Positions 1 through 7,074 of a stretch of 9,066 nt of DNA are shown one piece after another. The notes under the pieces are model-generated. The model saw only the letters and a list, made by a program, of their open reading frames with translations. It searched no databases and was not told the DNA's origin. The DNA is taken from the NCBI GenBank assembly GCA_017745015.1, contig JAGIAF010000136.1, forward strand, positions 1 through 9,066. The letters run 5' to 3'. This DNA comes from Bdellovibrio sp. (GTDB lineage Bacteria; Bdellovibrionota; Bdellovibrionia; Bdellovibrionales; Bdellovibrionaceae). Position 1 is the stretch's first letter; each line of letters starts with the position of its first letter. The translations under genes were made by a program, and so were the position numbers.

Positions 1-402
1 GTCTTCCGCTTTGATTTCGCTGTTACCTTCGTAAGTGATTTCTACGATAGATGGCTTTTCTAAAACTTTGTAGGTTAATACGGCTTCTTTGCCAGAGATT
101 TGACGATCTACTTCGATGTTATTGAAATAACCAAGTTTAAAAAGGGATTCCACGTCCTCACGAACGTGAGCAGAGCTGTAGTCGTCACCCACTTTTGAAG
201 TGATCTTTGTGATGATCGCATCTTTTTCAATTTTGCGATTCCCAGCAACTTCAATAGCCTTAATTTTAATTCCAGACGGAACTTCAGACGTAGATTCAAC
301 AGCAGCCGCCGCGCTTTTCTTCGCAGGCGTCTTCTTTTTTGGCGCAGCCATCACTGTGGATGTTGCAGTCACTAATAGCAAAGTACTCAGAAGCTTAATC
401 AA
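1..402 (-). CDS. bamA: BamA (Omp85/YaeT) outer-membrane assembly factor, N-terminal part
   Basis: Partial gene running off the left edge; 134 codons are visible. The protein is the central subunit of the Bam complex, which folds and inserts beta-barrel proteins into the outer membrane. I start it at TTG 402-400 because GGAG (413-416, read on minus) lies 10 bases upstream; an in-frame TTG at 450-448 has no Shine-Dalgarno. Residues 1-20 form a signal peptide (hydrophobic LLSTLLLVTATSTVMAA), followed by a Lys/Ala-rich linker at about 21-44. From about residue 45 comes a POTRA domain with the usual pattern: IKAIEVAGNRKIEKDAI, then a VRED-x-LFKLGYFNNIEVD stretch. A second POTRA begins near residue 117 (IVEITYEGNSEI). 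The C-terminal barrel is outside the window. It follows lolD on the same strand, which fits an envelope-biogenesis group, but about 600 bases and two palindromic elements separate them, so its own promoter is likely. Another Omp85 protein (TamA-like) is possible but the LGYFNNIEV style favours BamA. Confidence 0.85.
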   Translation of the reverse strand, partial: MIKLLSTLLLVTATSTVMAAPKKKTPAKKSAAAAVESTSEVPSGIKIKAIEVAGNRKIEKDAIITKITSKVGDDYSSAHVREDVESLFKLGYFNNIEVDRQISGKEAVLTYKVLEKPSIVEITYEGNSEIKAED

Positions 403-562
403 AGTTCGAATTCTCCAACCGAGAAAAGGCCATTTGTTGGCGTTTTTCAAAAATCTATAAGATTTCTCGATAGTTACGTTTTATCAGCGAAATCGTAGCG
501 CAACACCAAAGTCTAGTACATTAAAAAGCGACGGACTGACTTGCGGCAGCAAGGGGTTCGGG
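403..562 (-). other. bamA upstream region
   Basis: Non-coding stretch between the bamA start and the first palindromic element. No ORF here has a ribosome binding site or a recognisable product. It should hold the bamA promoter, but I find no convincing -35/-10 pair; the best AT-rich patches are near 455-485. A small hairpin (CTTGC at 540-544 against GCAAG at 549-553) lies just outside the element at 563. Confidence 0.4.
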
Positions 563-708
563 CTTTCCCAGAGAGCTATTTTAGAAGGAAGACACTTCGT
601 TCGGCACAGCATCGTGCTTCACCAGGGCCCGCCTTTGGCGGGTTCGCGCATCGTGCGCCCCTGGAGGCCTCTCTTCGGACTTCCTTCTAAAATAGCTCTC
701 TGGGAAAG
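563..708 (-). repeat. Palindromic three-way-junction element, copy A
   Basis: A 146-base element bounded by a perfect 29-base inverted repeat (563-591 against 680-708). The interior folds further: a 6-bp stem (622-627 with 659-664) encloses two hairpins, 628-633/637-642 (CCCGCC/GGCGGG) and 646-650/654-658 (GCGCA/TGCGC), joined by TTC (GAA on minus) at 643-645. No other base is unpaired at the junction. Read on the minus strand it matches copy B at 841-995 in order, spacing and unpaired segments: a 5' segment containing CCGAAG and a 3' segment containing GATGCTGTGC. The stems differ in sequence between copies but remain paired. I see this structure directly; I do not recognise the family. It could be a structured RNA, a REP/MITE-like DNA hairpin, or an elaborate terminator for lolD transcripts. 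Confidence 0.85.
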
Positions 709-840
709 TCCTCTACTGGAGACTTTTGAAGTTCGCTATAATGGGAGATCTTGTAGTTCTGCGGAGATTATTGGATTGAAGTTTTGGCTGCGCTTTGTCG
801 CGTCAATTTTTCTATTTTTTCCCTCAACACCCAATGATGA
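709..840 (+). promoter_or_regulatory. Spacer between the two palindromes with a TATAAT box
   Basis: No coding signal. On the plus strand a perfect TATAAT sits at 737-742, but the expected -35 region (about 714-719, TACTGG) is poor, so promoter activity is only possible. A transcript from it would enter copy B in the element's forward direction and then run antisense to lolD. At 785-796 there is a 12-base sequence, TGGCTGCGCTTT, that recurs exactly in the left arm of copy B (851-862). A T-rich run follows at about 808-820. Confidence 0.3.
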
Positions 841-995
841 GGCCCTTTTCTGGCTGCGCTTTTTAAATTACTGCCCGAAGTGAAGCCTTCGCCGGCGCAT
901 GGATGCGCGAACCGAGCGAAGCTCGGCGGCGATGAAGCAGGATGCTGTGCTGAACAAAGCGGCAGTAATTTAAAAAGCGCAGACAGGAAAGGGCC
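841..995 (+). repeat. Palindromic three-way-junction element, copy B
   Basis: Two 35-base arms (841-875 and 961-995) pair at 33 positions plus one G-T (849/987) and one G-A (853/983). If trimmed to the point that lines up with copy A it spans 845-991, 147 bases against 146. Inside, stem 889-894/927-932 (TCGCCG/CGGCGA) encloses hairpin 895-900/903-908 (GCGCAT/ATGCGC), linker GAA 909-911 and hairpin 912-917/921-926 (CCGAGC/GCTCGG, loop GAA). This is the same topology as copy A. Unpaired flanks 874-888 and 933-960 are conserved; the latter matches copy A at 24 of 28 positions. The element ends 3 bases from the lolD stop codon, so a lolD mRNA would carry it as its 3' end, which is consistent with a role in termination or mRNA 3'-end protection. 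Confidence 0.85.
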
Positions 996-998
996 GGC

Positions 999-1679
999 TT
1001 AGATCCATTGGCCGTCTTTCATTCGGTAGACTTTTGGAAATCTGGTTGCGAATGTCAGGTCATGAGTGACGATGACCAAGGCTAATTTCATTTCTTCTTT
1101 TAAGCGGAAGAAGAGGTCTTGGATTTTTACGCTGGTGTTGGAGTCTAAATTTCCTGTTGGCTCATCGGCGAAAAGGATTTTGGGGCGATTTACCAAGGCT
1201 CTGGCGATGGCGATGCGTTGGAGTTCGCCGCCTGAGAGTTGATTTGGGTAGTGTTCGGCTCTGTCTGCTAGGCCCATGAAGTCTAGGAAATGGAGGGCTT
1301 TTTCTTTGGCGTCTTTTGGATTCTCGCCGGCCACTCGTGCGGGAATCATGACGTTTTCTAGGGCTGTGAATTCACCTAAGAGATGATGGAATTGGAAGAC
1401 GAAGCCCATTTCCGAATTTCTGAATTTTGACAATTCATCGTCGTTCATTGCCAGCAAGTCGCGGCCTTCGCAGGTGACTTCGCCTTGCGTGGGTTTGTCT
1501 AGAGTTCCCATGATTTGCAAAAGAGTACTTTTACCTGCACCGGAAGCACCAAGAATTGCGAGGGCTTCGCCCTCTCTGATATCCAAGCTTACGCCGCGAA
1601 GAATTTCTAATTCGCCTTGGGCGTGAGAATAAGATTTATGGATGCCTTTGGCGGAAAGAAAAATATTACCGTCACTCAT
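999..1679 (-). CDS. lolD: LolD-type lipoprotein-releasing ABC transporter ATPase
   Basis: ATP-binding subunit (226 residues, normal LolD length) that powers extraction of outer-membrane lipoproteins from the inner membrane onto the LolA chaperone. Visible motifs are Walker A GASGAGKS at 44-51, Q-loop Gln96 within FVFQFHHLLGEFTALENV, signature LSGGELQ at 148-154, Walker B ILFADEP at 168-174 and switch His206 (THD). The FHxLLxEFTALEN stretch after the Q-loop is characteristic of LolD within the MacB/LolD/FtsE group. The ATG at 1679-1677 overlaps the end of lolC by 8 bases, so translation is probably coupled and the two proteins form one transporter. The TAA stop at 1001-999 is followed almost at once by palindromic element B. 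A MacB-like or FtsE-like ATPase is the alternative, but partner and motif favour LolD. Confidence 0.93.
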   Translation of the reverse strand: MSDGNIFLSAKGIHKSYSHAQGELEILRGVSLDIREGEALAILGASGAGKSTLLQIMGTLDKPTQGEVTCEGRDLLAMNDDELSKFRNSEMGFVFQFHHLLGEFTALENVMIPARVAGENPKDAKEKALHFLDFMGLADRAEHYPNQLSGGELQRIAIARALVNRPKILFADEPTGNLDSNTSVKIQDLFFRLKEEMKLALVIVTHDLTFATRFPKVYRMKDGQWI

Positions 1680-2916
1680 TGCGAAGTCCTTCCATAGGAT
1701 TCAAGTCAGCACCTCTGCGCGCAGGAGCCAACGTGGCAAGAAAGCAGATCAACATTGTTGAAGCACAAATGGCCAAAGTATCTACGAAACGCACATTCAC
1801 TTCGATAGAGTCCACGCGATAAACTGCGCCCGAGATCAGCCCCAGACGGCTTTGTGCAAAGTTAAATAAAACACAAAGAATTAAACCTAACACAAAACCG
1901 CCCGCCAATCCCAAAGCGCCCATGATGAGACCTTGGAAAGTGAAGATTTTGATCACGTCTTTGCGAGACAGTCCCACAGTTTTAAGAATGGCGATGTCTT
2001 TATATCGTTGCACCACATTGACCAATAAAGTGGATGAAATGTTAAAGGCCGCAACGAAGATGATCACAGAGACTACGAAAAAGATCGCCGGTCTTTGTAC
2101 GGCAACAGCGTCAAAAAGATTCTCATTTGAATCGCGCCAGTCACGAATCCAGTACGGCGCACCCAAAGTTTGACTTAAATGAAATCCCGCTTGGCGTGCA
2201 TAGGTTGGATCTTTAAAGCGCAACATTAAACCAGTATATCGCTCCCCGATCATAGCCACTTGCTGAGCCGTTGCTAAGTCAGTCACAACAAAACGTTCAT
2301 TCCAATCGTACTTTCCTAGCTCCAGGATCCCTTGAACTTTAAAAGTTCCGACTTTGCGTTGGAAATTTGACGGATCGGAAGCATCAGCAATTGGCAGAAC
2401 CACTCGGAAAACATCACCAACATTCAGGCTCATCTTTTTCGCCAAGCCTGAACCAATCAGTGCCAACGGCACATCGCTTGGAACCGAGATGTCAGCAGAA
2501 CCAGCTTGCACACGACTTTGCAAACGCAACGTCGAATTCACGCGAGCCTTATCGATACCTTCTAAAAGGACACCAGAAATTTGTCCGCCGTGGGCCATGA
2601 TGCCCTCAACGAATACGAATCTTGTCGCTCCTTGCAAGCTCGGTTCGATTTTCTTGATACGTTCTTCAAGCTCTAACCAATTATCTGGAAAACGCGAACG
2701 CTTCACCACTTGAACATGCCCCGAAACATCGGTCATCGCAGTTTGCAAAGTGGATTCAAACCCACTCATCACTGCCATTGATACAACAAGAGATGCCACA
2801 CCCAGAATCAATCCAAAAAGCGCCAAGGGAGCCGACCCCCCAAAGAGAGTCTTTTTCGAGAGGAAAAGCTTTAAGGCAATCCAGAGTAAAGGTGACTTGT
2901 CGTACTTAATCTTCAC
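1672..2916 (-). CDS. lolC: LolC/LolE-family lipoprotein-releasing permease
   Basis: Inner-membrane permease, 414 residues, of the LolC/E family. The topology is standard: one transmembrane segment near 28-50, a large periplasmic domain at about 51-275, and three C-terminal segments near 277-300, 325-352 and 378-397. The motif NISSTLLVNVVQRYKDIAIL (292-311) after the second segment is the family's cytoplasmic coupling region, and the C-terminus APARRGADLNPMEGLR is typical. The start is GTG at 2916-2914, which overlaps the prfB stop as GTGA; GGGAG lies about 11 bases upstream. Only one permease gene is present here, so the transporter may be a homodimer (LolF-like), or the partner gene lies elsewhere; I cannot tell LolC from LolE. 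Confidence 0.9.
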   Translation of the reverse strand: MKIKYDKSPLLWIALKLFLSKKTLFGGSAPLALFGLILGVASLVVSMAVMSGFESTLQTAMTDVSGHVQVVKRSRFPDNWLELEERIKKIEPSLQGATRFVFVEGIMAHGGQISGVLLEGIDKARVNSTLRLQSRVQAGSADISVPSDVPLALIGSGLAKKMSLNVGDVFRVVLPIADASDPSNFQRKVGTFKVQGILELGKYDWNERFVVTDLATAQQVAMIGERYTGLMLRFKDPTYARQAGFHLSQTLGAPYWIRDWRDSNENLFDAVAVQRPAIFFVVSVIIFVAAFNISSTLLVNVVQRYKDIAILKTVGLSRKDVIKIFTFQGLIMGALGLAGGFVLGLILCVLFNFAQSRLGLISGAVYRVDSIEVNVRFVDTLAICASTMLICFLATLAPARRGADLNPMEGLRNE

Positions 2917-4044
2917 GAAGGCTTTACTCCCTGGTTCACCTGATCTTTTAGGTAAGCCATGATAAAGCCGTCCAAGTCACCATCCATGACGTCGTCCACT
3001 TGGTTGGTTTCAAAGTCCGTGCGGTGATCTTTCACCATTTGATAAGGGTGCATCACATAAGAACGAATTTGCGACCCCCACTCATTGGCTTTTTTGGTCG
3101 CATTCAACGCGTCTTTTTCCGCGTTGCGCTTTTCAATTTCCAACTCATAGAGTTTGGCTTTCAACATCTTCAAAGCCTTCTCACGGTTTTGAATTTGTGA
3201 ACGTTCAATTTGGCAAGAGACGATCACACCCGTTGGGATATGAGTCATACGAACCGCAGAGTCTGTTCTGTTGACGTGCTGACCACCGGCACCGCTGGCG
3301 CGATAGGTATCAACTTTCAAGTCTTCAGGGCGAACTTCGATATTGATGTCGTCATCAACCTCTGCCCAAGCAAAGACAGACGAGAATGAAGTATGGCGAC
3401 GAGCATTGGAGTCAAACGGAGAAATGCGCACCAGGCGATGAACGCCCGCTTCTGCCTTCAAATAACCATAGGCATAGGGACCCTCGATCAAAAGCGTGCA
3501 GGATTTAATTCCCGCGCCTTCGCCCTCGGTCATCTCGATGATTTGAGTTTTATAACCATGTTTGTCCGCGTAACGAGTGTACATACGAAGAAGCATTTCG
3601 GCCCAGTCGCAAGACTCGGTACCACCTGCGCCCGAGTTAATAGACAAGTACGTGCTATTCGCATCAAGTTCACCATTTAGAACTCGCTTCAACTCAAGCT
3701 CTTGGCCATATTTTTCAAGGGAGGAAACTTCAGCCTTAACTTCAGAGAAACTTCCTTCGTCAGAAGCTTCTGCCGCCATTTCTAACAACACCGAGGCGTC
3801 ACTCAAGCGACCTATAAACGAATCGAATTCACCGACCGCTTTTTCAAGAAGGCTTTTTTCCTTGTTGAGCTTTTGCATCTCTGCGGGATTGCCCCACAAG
3901 GCTGGGTTTTCCGCTTGAATAGCTAGCTCATCCAGGCGCTTCTTCTTTTTATCTAAGTCAAAGATACCCCCGAAGCTCCTTAGCGAAGCTTTCGAGCTCG
4001 GAAATGCGGCGTTTTACTTCTGATGATTCAGTCACAATAGACAT
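2913..4044 (-). CDS. prfB: Peptide chain release factor 2 with programmed +1 frameshift
   Basis: RF2 recognises UGA and UAA stop codons and triggers peptide release on the ribosome. The gene is in two frames: ATG at 4044-4042 opens a 28-codon frame that ends at an in-frame TGA (3960-3958), and a +1 shift at CTT-T-GAC joins it to the long frame that ends at TGA 2915-2913. The product is 376 residues, close to the usual 365. In that numbering the stop-codon recognition motif SPF is at 208-210 (VRISPFDSNARR) and the catalytic GGQ at 253-255 (SGAGGQHVNRTDSAVR). AGGA lies 8 bases upstream of the start. A gene model starting at 3899 would lose 48 N-terminal residues. RF2 levels are known to regulate this shift: scarce RF2 lets the ribosome slip past UGA. 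It overlaps lolC downstream and lies 57 bases after ybeY. Confidence 0.96.
3957..3971 (-). promoter_or_regulatory. RF2 programmed frameshift site
   Basis: On the minus strand the sequence reads GGGGG-TAT-CTT-TGA-C. The G run (3971-3967) acts as an internal Shine-Dalgarno three bases before the slippery CTT (3963-3961), and the in-frame TGA (3960-3958) is followed by C, the weak termination context. This is the canonical bacterial prfB recoding signal (AGGGGGTATCTTTGAC in E. coli) with one change, C for the first A. Confidence 0.96.
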
Positions 4045-4076
4045 TTAAAAATTCCTAGCTTTAAACAGACTCAAAG

Positions 4077-4105
4077 ATAGTTATTTCTAAATGCAGGACT
4101 GTCAA
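4077..4105 (-). promoter_or_regulatory. Candidate prfB promoter
   Basis: Reading the minus strand, a perfect TTGACA (-35, 4105-4100) is followed after 17 bases by AACTAT (-10, 4082-4077), which keeps the important second A and final T. Transcription would begin near 4070, giving a leader of roughly 26 bases to the prfB ATG. The -35 box overlaps the ybeY stop codon, so prfB could be expressed both from this site and by readthrough from pgpH-ybeY. The -10 matches only 3 of 6, so this is tentative. Confidence 0.4.
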
Positions 4106-4548
4106 GGGCTGCCCTGCAGCAATCGGTCAAAGACTGCGTCTTGAAGATTGAACATTTCTTTTGCGTCTTTCTCATTTGTCTCATGATCGTAGCCCAGAAG
4201 ATGCAGTGTCCCGTGCAAAAGCATGTAACCCAATTCTTTTTGGAATGAGAGCTTGTGCTCCTTAGCTTGCTTCTTAAGCACTTCGGGACACATAACCAAT
4301 TCACCGAAAGAGCTTGGATCCATGGAATCAAAACTCAAAACATCAGTGGCATAGTCTTTATCACGGAATTCTTTGTTAATTTTCTGCGCAGGCTTTTTAT
4401 CGAGGAAAACCAACGTCAATTCGCGCTGGGCTTTCTCCGCGGACAGCACTTTACGCTTTTTCAACTCTTTCACGACGCCATCCATCCACTCTTGGACGAA
4501 CTTGCGAGGAATGGAGTGCTTAGATTCATTGATAATTAAAACCTGCAT
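4102..4548 (-). CDS. ybeY: Endoribonuclease YbeY (rRNA maturation factor)
   Basis: Single-strand-specific metallo-endoribonuclease involved in 16S rRNA 3'-end maturation and ribosome quality control in the cytoplasm. Its 148 residues match the family length. The zinc-binding signature is clear: LHGTLHLLGYDHE with His112, His116 and His122. The upstream family motif RDKDYATDVLSFD is at 62-74. It starts at ATG 4548-4546, two bases after the stop of the 7TM-HD gene, so it is very likely cotranscribed; this gene pair is also common in Gram-positive and other bacteria. The C-terminus QGSP ends just before the prfB leader. Confidence 0.95.
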   Translation of the reverse strand: MQVLIINESKHSIPRKFVQEWMDGVVKELKKRKVLSAEKAQRELTLVFLDKKPAQKINKEFRDKDYATDVLSFDSMDPSSFGELVMCPEVLKKQAKEHKLSFQKELGYMLLHGTLHLLGYDHETNEKDAKEMFNLQDAVFDRLLQGSP

Positions 4549-4550
4549 GA

Positions 4551-6959
4551 CTACCCTTGATTTGATGTGGGCGCCTCGCCCAACTGACCACCCGCTGCAC
4601 GAGGATAGTCGATACGCTGATGGTATATACCTAAAAGGATGCGAATGAAAGCGGCTTCGACTTTGGAAATATCTTTCAAAGTCAGATTACACTCATCCAA
4701 CTGCCCATCAGAGAATTTACGTTGCACGATATTGCGAACGATATTCTGTAAACGCGCTGGCGTTGGTTCATCCAAAGATCTTGCCGCAGCTTCGATACTG
4801 TCGGCTAACATACACAACGCCGCCTCACGAAACTGAGGTTTCGGACCTGGGTAACGGAATTCCTGATCGCTGATTTCCGGATCTTCTTCCTTCTTCATAT
4901 CAAGGGCTTTGTTATAGAAGTACGAAATCAAAGTTGTACCGTGATGCTGGATGATACCGTCGATGATTGGCTTACCCAATTTATAAGCTACTCCCATTTC
5001 CACACCGTCTTTTACGTGGGCGATAAGCAAAGTCTTACTCATAAATGGCGAAATATGATCGTGAGGATTATGCCCTGGCTTTTGATTTTCGATAAAGTAA
5101 TTCGCGTGCTCCATTTTTCCAATATCATGGTAATAGCACATAACTTTACCCAGAAGAGAATTGGCGCCAATCTCTTCCGCTGCGGCTTCCACCATAGATC
5201 CCACCATCATCGAGTGATGGTAAGTGCCGGGAGCTTTCACAATCATGTCTTTCAAAAGCGGATGATTCAGATTTGAAAGCTCAAGAAGTTTAACGTCCGT
5301 CGTATAATTGAAGATTGATTCCAAAAGCGGAATGAACATCATCGCAAAGAGCGAGCTGAAGATCCCTCCGATGAAGCCGGCTGGGATCGCGAACAGAATC
5401 TCTCGAACGGCCCCTTCTTGATCTATTTTCGTCATAGTTAGGACGAAAGCGATGACTAAGGCATTCACACAGCCCGTGCGCACACCGGCAAAGTAAATGT
5501 CATTACGCGTTTTACAACTGAAGACTCCGCGAGCTGCTGCGATACCACCCACCATGCTCACGATCATCAAGGCATAATTGTAATCCACCATGATGCCCAA
5601 GCAGACGGAGATAAACGCAGTAAAGAGCCAAACGATCTCGCCTGAAGTTACTAGCAGCCCCACAAGCATCGGACCCGCAGCGATGGGAGCCGCGTAAAGG
5701 AAGAAGCTTGTTGGCAAAAGATGCCCTAGCTTTGAAACGAAGGCCGCATCGGTGATGAAAAGATAGATCTTCGTAAACAGAATCGTTCCGAAGGCGATCA
5801 ACATCATGACCATCAAATCTTTAAACTCGATACGCACACGATTTAAAGTGAAACGTTTCAAGTACGAGAAGAACACCATGATGACTACCGACAACATCAA
5901 AGCCATGGCCAAAGCTGTCAGGTCTTTACGTTTCTCGTTGCGGATATTTTCGATTTGCTTAAGAACCGCCATGTGGAATGGCTGGATCACCGAGCCTTGG
6001 GCCACGATAATTTGGCCTTTTTTGATAGTGATTGTCACCGGAATCACCGCTTCGCGTGCGGCTTGGCGACGGCTGGCTGTTTCTTGTTTATTCAGAGTCA
6101 AATTAGGAACCAGCAAAGATCTTGCGAAATAAAGAATATTCGCGCGATCCCCTTCCGGGAATCTTTCAAGGTCCTTTTTGTCGTCCAGGTTGAACAACTC
6201 AGGATCTTGAATATCGGCAATTTCATTGCGAGGAATATTGAATTCACGTCCCAGGTTATTACGGTGAACTACGCGGGCCACGACGGCCGCTTGGGCTGTA
6301 GGAATAAAGCGATCCGGAGCTTCGGCCAGCTTTCCTTCGTACCAGTTTTCAAGATTACGAATCAGGATGGCTTCAATACGTGCGCTGAATTTATTGTCTA
6401 CAAGCCATTCGAACATAAAGTCCGAAATGCCCACGCCCAACTCGCTTTCGAATTCCTTCTTGTACTGAAAGAACTCTTTCATTTTCACGCGATATGCGGC
6501 AGGCTGCTTGGGCCAATCGGTTTCTCGGTGATAAGTGCGCATGGTTCTGAAAGAATGAATCAAGCCCAAAGACACGCGCTCAAAGACGCTTGTATCAAAG
6601 TCAAAAACCATCGGAACAGAGTACTCTGCCTTCAGGCGCTTCTCTTCCGTGGTCACCTCATCCGTCATTTCAAAGCCCATCGGAGCTGGCACGTCAAAAT
6701 GCGCTACGTCTCCGACATTGAAATTATAAGGGACATCGAATTGATAGAAGATGGTGTAAGACAAAAGGACACAATACAGAAAGATAAAGGCAGCACGACG
6801 GACAAAGAACTTCTCTTCCATCATATGCAAGATACGGCCGAAGAATGTTTTTTCAAGGCCGATAGAATCCACCCAGTCCAAGAATTTTAGACTGTGATCT
6901 TCATAGTTCACGCGAGTCGCTGGACTCTCATTTTTCTTAGAACCTTTTCCACGCTGCAT
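4551..6959 (-). CDS. pgpH: 7TM-HD phosphohydrolase, PgpH-type c-di-AMP phosphodiesterase
   Basis: Membrane protein of 802 residues with the PgpH/YqfF architecture: a cytoplasmic N-terminus of about 50 residues, a first transmembrane segment at 52-74, an extracytoplasmic 7TMR-HDED domain at about 80-340, a block of membrane segments at 347-550, and a cytoplasmic HD domain at about 570-785. HD metal and active-site residues are visible: His582 (YHHSMMVGS), His611-Asp612 in YHDIGK, His635, His672-His673 and Asp720. PgpH proteins hydrolyse the second messenger c-di-AMP to pApA; that activity here is inferred from architecture. The start at ATG 6959-6957 has AAGGA 14 bases upstream, rather far, and an internal start at Met46 or Met47 would still keep all domains. 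It heads the run pgpH-ybeY-prfB-lolCD and diverges from mazG. Another HD-type nucleotide phosphohydrolase is the alternative. Confidence 0.88.
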   Translation of the reverse strand: MQRGKGSKKNESPATRVNYEDHSLKFLDWVDSIGLEKTFFGRILHMMEEKFFVRRAAFIFLYCVLLSYTIFYQFDVPYNFNVGDVAHFDVPAPMGFEMTDEVTTEEKRLKAEYSVPMVFDFDTSVFERVSLGLIHSFRTMRTYHRETDWPKQPAAYRVKMKEFFQYKKEFESELGVGISDFMFEWLVDNKFSARIEAILIRNLENWYEGKLAEAPDRFIPTAQAAVVARVVHRNNLGREFNIPRNEIADIQDPELFNLDDKKDLERFPEGDRANILYFARSLLVPNLTLNKQETASRRQAAREAVIPVTITIKKGQIIVAQGSVIQPFHMAVLKQIENIRNEKRKDLTALAMALMLSVVIMVFFSYLKRFTLNRVRIEFKDLMVMMLIAFGTILFTKIYLFITDAAFVSKLGHLLPTSFFLYAAPIAAGPMLVGLLVTSGEIVWLFTAFISVCLGIMVDYNYALMIVSMVGGIAAARGVFSCKTRNDIYFAGVRTGCVNALVIAFVLTMTKIDQEGAVREILFAIPAGFIGGIFSSLFAMMFIPLLESIFNYTTDVKLLELSNLNHPLLKDMIVKAPGTYHHSMMVGSMVEAAAEEIGANSLLGKVMCYYHDIGKMEHANYFIENQKPGHNPHDHISPFMSKTLLIAHVKDGVEMGVAYKLGKPIIDGIIQHHGTTLISYFYNKALDMKKEEDPEISDQEFRYPGPKPQFREAALCMLADSIEAAARSLDEPTPARLQNIVRNIVQRKFSDGQLDECNLTLKDISKVEAAFIRILLGIYHQRIDYPRAAGGQLGEAPTSNQG

Positions 6960-7074
6960 AACTTAGACTGTTGTCCTTATCTTCCGTAGCCTACCGTGAT
7001 TTACTTTAATTGTCGAAATCACTCTGAATTTGCGCTAGCATAGGAGCGATTCCATCAAAAAGTCGAGGCGCTAT
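6960..7074. promoter_or_regulatory. Divergent promoter region between pgpH and mazG
   Basis: The 115 bases between two divergent starts must contain promoters for both directions. On the minus strand TCGACA (7016-7011, 5 of 6 to the -35 consensus) and TAGGCT (6993-6988, 3 of 6) are 17 bases apart and would give a leader of about 20 bases for pgpH. For mazG I see no convincing pair, but GAGG at 7065-7068 is a good ribosome binding site six bases before the ATG. Confidence 0.35.

Noticed and set aside
108..299. 63-codon minus-strand ORF
   Set aside because: Out of frame with the POTRA domain of bamA, which reads through in another frame with strong family motifs.
614..883. 89-codon plus-strand ORF across the palindromes
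   Set aside because: It is a by-product of the inverted repeats: no ribosome binding site, no recognisable domain, and it spans parts of both elements.
563..995. c-di-GMP riboswitch, integron attC site, CRISPR repeat, tRNA
   Set aside because: No GEMM-type conserved core, no attC core sites, no array of spaced repeats, and no cloverleaf with CCA-end features; the three-way junction does not match these.
2354..2713. 119-codon plus-strand ORF antisense to lolC
   Set aside because: Shadow of the lolC periplasmic domain with no start signal or known motif.
5955..6890. 311-codon plus-strand ORF antisense to pgpH
   Set aside because: It lies wholly inside the clear pgpH gene, has no ribosome binding site and no domain; it is a codon-bias shadow.
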